From: JALXCH01 sp964495805
Lineage (GTDB): Bacteria > Calditrichota > Calditrichia > RBG-13-44-9
NCBI GenBank assembly: GCA_964495805.1
Contig: CAZBWV010000067.1
Span: 1 to 28,721, forward strand
Direction: 5' to 3'
Length of the DNA stretch: 28,721 nt
In this document: positions 23,580 through 28,721 of the stretch, one piece after another
Position numbering within the stretch: the first letter of the stretch is position 1
Layout: the number at the start of each line of letters is the position of its first letter
Made by a program: the position numbers and the translations under genes
Notes under the pieces: generated by a model
Seen by the model: the letters and a program-made list of their open reading frames with translations, nothing else
Database searches by the model: none
What the model was told of the DNA's origin: nothing

Positions 23580-23611
23580 AATCATCTCTCCTGTTTAGTA
23601 ACCATTTTCTT

Positions 23612-23635
23612 GAATTTAGTGGAAAGAGTTCAGGG
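23612..23635 (-). promoter_or_regulatory. Promoter element of the S9 peptidase gene
   Basis: Minus-strand TTCCACTAAATTC (23624-23612) is identical over 13 bases to the box before the nitroreductase gene and stands 33 bases from the start codon (32 there). A CCCTG also precedes it at the same distance. The -35 position is only a T run, so a second factor may help here. Confidence 0.5.
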
Positions 23636-23737
23636 AAAAAAGAGCTTTGTCATTCGTTTCAATTACGGGGCAGAGCTCCGTTCGCCGGGAAGAATAAACC
23701 GATGCACGGGAAAATTTGACCATTCACCGGGTTTTTG

Positions 23738-23766
23738 CTGACAAATTGTTTCTTTTCCTGTAAATT
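23738..23766 (+). promoter_or_regulatory. Candidate vegetative promoter of the TPR-LytST unit
   Basis: CTGACA (23738-23743), 17 bases, TAAATT (23761-23766), about 65 bases before the ATG at 23831. Confidence 0.5.
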
Positions 23767-23830
23767 ATGACCGGAATGAGAAAGGTAAGTAGGAGGGAAG
23801 GAAACACTATCATAAGCTGGAGGATATATT

Positions 23831-24601
23831 ATGAAACGCCTTAACAGAATCTGGTTGGTTATTTTTCTTCTGATTGGTATCGGGCTCACCGGTTCCGGAA
23901 CATTACTGGAGTTAAAACGGGAGTTGATGTCTGCAATTAACCGAAGCGATTCTCTGGCCCTCAAGCAGGTGCGTCGCAGTTTTCTTCGGGCTCAACCCTC
24001 TCCGGACAAGCGGTATTTGCAACATTATTACATTGCTCTGGCAGACTATATGCTGACCAACATGTTCAGAACCTTAAAAGACAGTGCCATGTATTATCTG
24101 GATGATGCTGTGGAACATTTGAAACAGTGCCTGGACATAGAGCCGGATTTTGCCGAAGGGTATGCGTTGCTTAGCAGTTCGTACGGGCGAAAGATCGGGT
24201 TCCATCCTTTAAGCGGAATTTATCTGGGTCCCCGGGCAGGAGCCGCCATTGGTAAAGCGCTTCATCTGGAACCGGAAAATCCACGGGTGAATATGCTGGC
24301 CGGAATCAATATGCTATTTACGCCCAGAATGTTTGGCGGCGGAAAGGATAAAGCCCGGCTTTATCTGAAAAGAGCCGAACGTTATTTTCAGACCTACCAA
24401 CCGGCAGATTCGTTAATGCCGGATTGGGGAGCCCGGGACGTGTATGGTTGGCTGGCTTATCTGGCACTGGAGGAAGATAGCTTGAAACAGGCGGAAACAT
24501 ATTGCCAGAAAGCACTGGAGATTTCTCCCCAGTACCATTTTGTGCGAGATTACCTGTTGCCCGAAATTCAGAAAAAGAAAAAGGTTGGTCATTCATCGTA
24601 A
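23831..24601 (+). CDS. exported TPR protein
   Basis: A 256-residue protein with a basic start and hydrophobic segment (IWLVIFLLIGIGLTGSGTLL) that looks like a signal peptide or membrane anchor, so it is probably periplasmic. TPR-like helix pairs follow (YYLDDAVEHLKQCLDIEPDFAEGYALLSSSYG, AAIGKALHLEPENPRVNMLAGINMLF, LKQAETYCQKALEISPQYH). The stretch FTPRMFGGGKDKARLYLKRAE recalls TPR proteins of unknown function found widely in FCB bacteria. GGAGG lies eight bases before the ATG. It is probably the first gene of a unit with the next exported protein and the LytS/LytT pair, where it could take part in sensing or envelope upkeep; that is inference. Confidence 0.75.
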   Translation: MKRLNRIWLVIFLLIGIGLTGSGTLLELKRELMSAINRSDSLALKQVRRSFLRAQPSPDKRYLQHYYIALADYMLTNMFRTLKDSAMYYLDDAVEHLKQCLDIEPDFAEGYALLSSSYGRKIGFHPLSGIYLGPRAGAAIGKALHLEPENPRVNMLAGINMLFTPRMFGGGKDKARLYLKRAERYFQTYQPADSLMPDWGARDVYGWLAYLALEEDSLKQAETYCQKALEISPQYHFVRDYLLPEIQKKKKVGHSS

Positions 24602-24673
24602 CAGGTTTCTATTTTAAACGTCCGTTTCGGAAATCCAATTTTTAGATAGAAAGCAAAAAGGAGGTAAAAGGTC

Positions 24674-25372
24674 ATGAAAAGGAAGTTTTTCCTGGGAATC
24701 TGGTTGGTCTTGACACTGGTTCATCATCCTTTTTGCGGAACCGGAATTCAGGGTGGTGGTATGGGATTTTTTTCGATGGGGATCAATCATCTCAATTTGT
24801 CGGAATTGAATTCCCGGTTGCAGAAAGCCGGATTTGCTACTTTTCCGGAGGACTATTTTGCTTTGGGCGGATTTGGCCAGGGGATTGTTCGCAATATTAT
24901 CATTGGTGGTGAGGGTCACGGATTGCTGGGTGAGGCAGTAAACGGAAGCGGATACAAGAACAGAATCACCGGTGGGTACGGGTTTTTTAATCTCGGTTAC
25001 GTGGTGATGAGCTCCGGCAATTTGCTGGTGTATCCCATGATTGGTCTGGGTGGTGGCGGTATCAGCATGCGGTTTACCAATACGGAGCAGTCCCTGAGTT
25101 TTGACGATGTGATGCAGAATCCGCAACGAGAATCGGTGCTGGAGAAAGGTGGTTTTATGCTGCATCTAACCGTGGGAGCGGAATATCTGTTGAATTTATC
25201 GGACAAAGGAAATCCGGGTGGTTTTATGGTGGGAGTGCGGCTGGGATATCTCTGGATGCCTTTCTCTTCCGGGTGGGAGATGCATGGACGGGAAATCTCC
25301 GGTGGTCCAGAAGTAACCCTGACCGGACCGTATATTCGGTTTTTCTTTGGGATGGGAGGATTTAAAAGATAA
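24674..25372 (+). CDS. exported glycine-rich, beta-rich protein, unknown function
   Basis: A 232-residue protein with a signal peptide (FFLGIWLVLTLVHHPFCG). The Cys at the end of this segment might be a lipobox, but the fit is poor. The body is Gly- and aromatic-rich with alternating short strands (GGYGFFNLGYVVM, LLVYPMIGLGGGGISM, GFMVGVRLGYLWMPF, PYIRFFFGMGGF), which suggests an outer-membrane beta-barrel or beta-sandwich of modest size. I do not recognise the family. AAAGGAGG lies before the ATG, 72 bases after the TPR gene and 97 before the kinase gene, in the same direction. Confidence 0.65.
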   Translation: MKRKFFLGIWLVLTLVHHPFCGTGIQGGGMGFFSMGINHLNLSELNSRLQKAGFATFPEDYFALGGFGQGIVRNIIIGGEGHGLLGEAVNGSGYKNRITGGYGFFNLGYVVMSSGNLLVYPMIGLGGGGISMRFTNTEQSLSFDDVMQNPQRESVLEKGGFMLHLTVGAEYLLNLSDKGNPGGFMVGVRLGYLWMPFSSGWEMHGREISGGPEVTLTGPYIRFFFGMGGFKR

Positions 25373-25469
25373 TTTCCGGATGAGTTACCAGTGTGCGTTG
25401 TTTGGAAATGTTTATGGAAGGGGAAACTTGAAAAAATGTGCTTTCGCACAAAAAGAGAGATAAGGAACG

Positions 25470-26552
25470 ATGACCGCTGGAAAAGTAACCTTTAAAGAAA
25501 TCCTGAAGTACAACCTGATTTTCTGGGGGTTCTGGAATTTATTTTACGGAATAATTTTTGCGCGAATGCTCCACATGCTGTTTATCTTCGGACTGTTCAA
25601 TTCGCTATTCTCTACCATTCCGTTGTTTCTGCTCAGTTTATTACTCTGGCCAGTCTGTCGGTGGCTTAAATTTGAGGGCGTCCCGCGGGGAGTGTTTGTG
25701 CTCCTTCATCTGGTGGGAGCTCTTTTATATTCCACCCTGTGGCTGGGAATTTCCGGATTGATTTTGTATGCGGTATTTCAGGAAATGTTTTTTAAAATGA
25801 TGGAGCCGTATCAGGTAGCGGGATGGCAATTCCCGGTTGGAGTTACGTTTTATTTGATGGTAATCGGAGGCTATTATTCGTTGATTTACTATCGGGAAAT
25901 TCAGGTGAAACAGTCTCAAATGGCGGAAATGAAGCTCCTAATGCGGGATGCTCAATTAACGGTGCTGAAAAATCAGCTGAATCCGCATTTTTTGTTCAAT
26001 GTTCTCAACTCACTGAACGCCTTAATCGGTCAACATCCTCAGGAGGCACGACAGGTGCTGTTAAATCTATCCCAATTGTTGCGCATGTCGCTCAACGCAC
26101 AAAAAAAATCTATGGTTCCATTAAAAGAAGAAATTCAGTTTGTCCATCTATATCTGGAATTAGAAAAAGTTCGACTTGGGGAGAGATTGCATTACGTTGA
26201 AAAAGTTGATCCGGGGTTATTGGAGAGCAAGGTACCGGTTATGCTTTTACAACCGCTGGTGGAAAATGCAATTCAGCACGGTATATCCAGAATTCCTTCC
26301 GGGGGAACCATCGAATTGGTGATTTCTGCCAAGGGGCAGCATATTCATCTTTCTTTAATCAATGACACCGGAGAAATACTGCCGGAACGAACAGGTGGGA
26401 AATCCGGAAGCGGAATCGGGCAGAAAAACCTGCGCGAACGGTTAGCCAATTTATATGGTGAGGAATACGATTTTTCTGTGCGGAAGGATATTTCGGGAAA
26501 GTACCAGGTCAGCATTGAAATTCCGTGGGTGAAAGAGAGGAAAGAACAATGA
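25470..26552 (+). CDS. LytS/YehU-type sensor histidine kinase
   Basis: A 360-residue membrane kinase. Four hydrophobic segments fill residues 1-145 without a recognisable ligand domain. The His_kinase (PF06580-like) box follows: NQLNPHFLFNVLNSLNALI, with the phospho-accepting His173. The ATPase part has PVMLLQPLVENAIQHG (N box) and the glycine box GIGQKNLRERLANLYG. Such kinases phosphorylate LytTR response regulators. The stop TGA (26550-26552) overlaps the ATG of the regulator gene (ATGA), so they are translated together. Confidence 0.93.
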   Translation: MTAGKVTFKEILKYNLIFWGFWNLFYGIIFARMLHMLFIFGLFNSLFSTIPLFLLSLLLWPVCRWLKFEGVPRGVFVLLHLVGALLYSTLWLGISGLILYAVFQEMFFKMMEPYQVAGWQFPVGVTFYLMVIGGYYSLIYYREIQVKQSQMAEMKLLMRDAQLTVLKNQLNPHFLFNVLNSLNALIGQHPQEARQVLLNLSQLLRMSLNAQKKSMVPLKEEIQFVHLYLELEKVRLGERLHYVEKVDPGLLESKVPVMLLQPLVENAIQHGISRIPSGGTIELVISAKGQHIHLSLINDTGEILPERTGGKSGSGIGQKNLRERLANLYGEEYDFSVRKDISGKYQVSIEIPWVKERKEQ

Positions 26553-27292
26553 TTCGGGCGGTAATCGTCGATGATGAGGCACTGGCACGACAGGTAATTC
26601 GGGAATATTTGCAAGATGAGCCGGATATTGAGGTGGTCGCTGAATTTGGGGAACCGTTGAAAGCCCTGGAAGCATTGTCCGAAATGCGACCGGATGTATT
26701 GTTTCTGGATATTCAGATGCCGGTGATGAATGGATTTGAGCTACTGGAATCGCTTTCCTCACCCCCGGTTGTGATTTTTTGTACCGCCTACGATGAATAT
26801 GCCCTTCAGGCGTTTGATGCGTGTGCAGTGGATTATTTACTGAAGCCGTTTAGTCCGGAGCGTTTTCATCAGGCAGTGGAACGGGCGCGCAAACAATTGC
26901 GTTCGGAAAAAATAACCGGAGAGTATCTGGAATTAATCCGATTTGTCCGGCAACATTCCCCTTATCGAGAGCAGTTTCTGGTCAAAAAGGGGAAGCATTA
27001 TCGGATGATATCGGTACATCAGATAACCTGGATTCAGGCGCAGGAGGATTATTGCATGATTTACACCCGGGAGGGGGAGAAGTACCTGCTTTCTCACTCG
27101 ATGCAGGAAATGGAAAAAATTCTGGATCCGGAGAAATTTATCCGGGTGCACCGTTCTGCCATGGTGCAATTTGAATGGATTCGGGAGGTGCATCCGTGGA
27201 GTTCCGGAAGGTTATTGCTCATTCTCAGCGATGGGACGCGGATCGAAACCTCACGCAGTGGAGCAAAAGCCATTAAAAAACGGCAGCTGTAA
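26549..27292 (+). CDS. LytTR-family response regulator
   Basis: A 247-residue cytoplasmic regulator. The receiver domain (1-120) has the acidic pair Asp9/Asp10 (VDDE), the phosphorylated Asp54 (LFLDIQMPVMNG), the Thr of FCTAYDEYA and Lys of LLKPF. A LytTR DNA-binding domain occupies ~145-245 (FLVKKGKHYRMISVHQITWIQAQEDYCMIYT, FIRVHRSAMVQFEWIREV, LILSDGTRIETSRS). The frame opens at 26525, but ATG 26549 with the ATGA overlap is right. The target promoters are not known; the two exported proteins upstream are the first to test. Confidence 0.95.
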   Translation: MIRAVIVDDEALARQVIREYLQDEPDIEVVAEFGEPLKALEALSEMRPDVLFLDIQMPVMNGFELLESLSSPPVVIFCTAYDEYALQAFDACAVDYLLKPFSPERFHQAVERARKQLRSEKITGEYLELIRFVRQHSPYREQFLVKKGKHYRMISVHQITWIQAQEDYCMIYTREGEKYLLSHSMQEMEKILDPEKFIRVHRSAMVQFEWIREVHPWSSGRLLLILSDGTRIETSRSGAKAIKKRQL

Positions 27293-27295
27293 TTC

Positions 27296-28030
27296 TCAGG
27301 TTAAGCGACGGCCCCCATCAACCGGAATCACAGCTCCGGTAATGAAATCACTTCCTTCAATCAGGAATTCCACTGTTCGGGCAATGTCCTCTGGTGTCCC
27401 GATGCGTTTCAGTGGAGTTCGTTCAATTAGCCGGTTTTCTTCCTGGGCGTCATAGTTTTCTGCCAGAAGCACTGTCCCCGGAGAGATGGCATTGACCAGC
27501 ACGTAAGGAGCCAATGCTTTGGCCAGTCCGCGGGTAAGCGCCAACACACCGGCTTTGGAGACGCAATAAGGGATGTAATCCTTCCAGATCGTTTCAGCCG
27601 ACACGTCAGCAATATTGATGATCTTACCGCTTTTTTGTTCTACCATGACTTTCCCCATAATTTGCGATCCAAGGAAAATCCCTTTTAAATTGGTATTCAG
27701 AAAGTTGTCCCAATCTTCGTCCTGAATATCAAAAAAAGGGGTACGGTAAAAAATAGCGGCATTATTGATCAGGATATCGATTCGTCCCCACCGTTGGAGG
27801 ATCGCTTGGCGCATATTCTCCCAGTCCGCTCGTTGGCGAATATCCCCGCGCAGGAGCAAGCTGTCGGGTTGGATGGTGATCAGTTCCTTAAAAGTGGTTT
27901 CCGCCTGAGATGTGTTGGAATAGTAATGGAGAGCGATTCGAGCTCCTTTTTGGGCCAGATGAAGGGCGATGGCACGTCCGATACGGGCGGCGCCTCCGGT
28001 AATGAGGGCGATTATATTTTCAATTTTCAT
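27296..28030 (-). CDS. short-chain dehydrogenase/reductase, pteridine-reductase-like
   Basis: A 244-residue NAD(P)H-dependent oxidoreductase with a classical Rossmann fold. The cofactor loop TGGAARIG and the NNA motif (ILINNAAIF) are present, as is the active-site Tyr-x-x-x-Lys (YCVSK). The catalytic Ser position holds NIADVSAE, a variant typical of pteridine reductase/FolM-like SDRs, which also often begin with GGAxRIGRAIAL as here. A role in tetrahydrofolate or pterin reduction is possible; a generic SDR is the fallback. It converges on the response regulator with a 3-base gap. AGAGG precedes the ATG by five bases. Confidence 0.85.
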   Translation of the reverse strand: MKIENIIALITGGAARIGRAIALHLAQKGARIALHYYSNTSQAETTFKELITIQPDSLLLRGDIRQRADWENMRQAILQRWGRIDILINNAAIFYRTPFFDIQDEDWDNFLNTNLKGIFLGSQIMGKVMVEQKSGKIINIADVSAETIWKDYIPYCVSKAGVLALTRGLAKALAPYVLVNAISPGTVLLAENYDAQEENRLIERTPLKRIGTPEDIARTVEFLIEGSDFITGAVIPVDGGRRLT

Positions 28031-28121
28031 AGAGACCTCTCAGGAATCGGGCAAATTTTAGGATAAAAATTAATTGCATTTATTACAATTCGATACAGAT
28101 ATTAGTATTGTTTGCGCTTGC

Positions 28122-28151
28122 TTGTTAATGTTTTATGGGAAAATCTATATT
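28122..28151 (+). promoter_or_regulatory. Candidate promoter of the double-HTH gene
   Basis: TTGTTA (28122-28127), 18 bases, TATATT (28146-28151). Transcription would begin only a few bases before ATG 28163, giving a leaderless or nearly leaderless mRNA. Confidence 0.4.
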
Positions 28152-28162
28152 ACCCCCGCGTT

Positions 28163-28621
28163 ATGATAGGGAAAATTAATAACTATCTTCAATATCGCAT
28201 GAGAATGGAAAATGTCAACATCATTCCCCTAACCGTTGCTGCCAGATGGTTAGATGAAGCCGGGATTCTTAAAAATCCCTCTTCCAGTCGAGGCCATTCT
28301 CTGCGACGACATGCCCAAAGGGGAAATATATTTGGTGCATTTAAGAAAAGCAACTACTATTGGTACATCCGAAAAATTGACAATTACGATCCTGTTTTAA
28401 CCATACCTGATCTAAAAGAAATTTTCGGGATGAAGTCTCCCACCAGCGTGTATCGGAAGTTACGCTATCATCAGATTCCCTTTTTCCGAAATCACCGCAA
28501 AGGAATTTTCGTGAAATTATCCGATTTACTCAAATGGTCTATGATCAATTCCCGACAGGATGTGCTTGAAAAAATTAAGGAAATGAATATTAACACTTAT
28601 TTCATAAAAACAGGAATTTAA
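28163..28621 (+). CDS. protein with two excisionase/MerR-like helix-turn-helix domains
   Basis: A 152-residue, basic protein. Residues ~20-75 (VAARWLDEAGIL..., SLRRHAQRGNIFGAFKKSNYYWYI) and ~80-130 (TIPDLKEIFGMKSPTSVYRKLRYHQIPFFRNHRKGIFVKLSDLLKW) each resemble the HTH_17/excisionase winged helix: an initial helix, a short HTH, then a wing ending in an aromatic strand. It is probably a DNA-binding regulator. The open frame begins at 28112, but that overlaps the promoter. ATG 28163 has no Shine-Dalgarno, and ATG 28199 or 28205 would also be possible. No integrase or mobile element is near, so the excisionase likeness need not mean mobility. Confidence 0.6.
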   Translation: MIGKINNYLQYRMRMENVNIIPLTVAARWLDEAGILKNPSSSRGHSLRRHAQRGNIFGAFKKSNYYWYIRKIDNYDPVLTIPDLKEIFGMKSPTSVYRKLRYHQIPFFRNHRKGIFVKLSDLLKWSMINSRQDVLEKIKEMNINTYFIKTGI

Positions 28622-28645
28622 TTTAATAGTAGAAGGAGGATTGGT

Positions 28646-28721
28646 ATGCGTAAAGTGATGACCGTTGCTGTCATAGGGGCATTTGTATTATTGATGGTGC
28701 TCTCTATTAATTTATCGGCAA
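28646..28721 (+). CDS. start of an exported protein (3' truncated)
   Basis: ATG 28646 stands eight bases after AAGGAGG and opens a frame that runs off the window. The 25 visible residues are a signal peptide or membrane anchor (MRKVMTVAVIGAFVLLMVLS). It is 24 bases behind the double-HTH gene, so the two may be co-transcribed. Nothing more can be said. Confidence 0.6.
   Translation, partial: MRKVMTVAVIGAFVLLMVLSINLSA

Noticed and set aside
28112..28162. upstream extension of the double-HTH gene
   Set aside because: These codons overlap the -35 and -10 boxes and start at a TTG without a Shine-Dalgarno.
1..28721. CRISPR array, IS element, prophage, tRNA or rRNA
   Set aside because: No spaced direct repeats, transposase, integrase, phage structural gene or RNA-gene-like sequence was seen by eye on either strand.

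Overview
The window looks like part of the chromosome of a flagellated, Gram-negative bacterium. The best guess is the Calditrichota/FCB side of the tree, but this is inferred and not proved. The reasons are: outer-membrane beta-barrel and signal-peptide proteins, many TPR proteins, a FliW/CsrA pair with a FlgM-like anti-sigma factor, LytS/LytT signalling, and vegetative promoters whose -10 boxes read TANNTT behind an E. coli-like -35. No phage, IS element, CRISPR array, tRNA or rRNA is visible.

Left part (1-6412). The C-terminal part of an SGNH/GDSL-type hydrolase ends in a strong terminator. A 57-aa coiled-coil gene and a 513-aa TPR gene follow. They converge on a sodium:solute symporter, and the two genes share the four bases TTAA as stop codons. 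An AT-rich divergent intergenic region leads to an exported TolB/CsgG-like plus TPR protein.

Centre (6595-17344) is a late flagellar cluster: flgN-like, flgK, flgL, a possible 35-aa ORF, fliW, csrA, a stand-alone sigma-region-4-like protein, a GT2 glycosyltransferase with TPRs, two tandem short flagellins, fliS, fliD, flaG, a FliT-like chaperone and a FlgM-like anti-sigma factor. Three sigma-28-type promoters (TTAAAGT...N11...CGA) precede flgN and each flagellin. Both flagellin leaders carry a hairpin that shows GGA in its loop, followed by an AAGGAGG Shine-Dalgarno. This is the layout expected for CsrA repression relieved by FliW. The cluster therefore seems to hold its own control circuit: sigma-28 transcription, FlgM-type anti-sigma control, CsrA/FliW translation control, dedicated chaperones and perhaps flagellin glycosylation.

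Right part (17467-28721). An HU gene with promoter and terminator is followed by a leftward operon: nitroreductase, DUF1648 membrane protein, beta-barrel, PgpA. Next is a leftward S9 prolyl-oligopeptidase whose promoter closely resembles that of the nitroreductase operon. A rightward unit then runs TPR lipoprotein-like/secreted protein, glycine-rich exported protein, LytS-type histidine kinase, LytTR response regulator. It converges on a pteridine-reductase-like SDR. A protein with two excisionase-like helix-turn-helix domains and the start of an exported protein close the window.

The observations most worth a second look are the CsrA-type hairpins and a possible 16-codon leader ORF in the flagellin 5' UTRs, the orphan sigma-region-4 protein beside csrA, the glycosyltransferase next to the flagellins, and the TANNTT promoter pattern.
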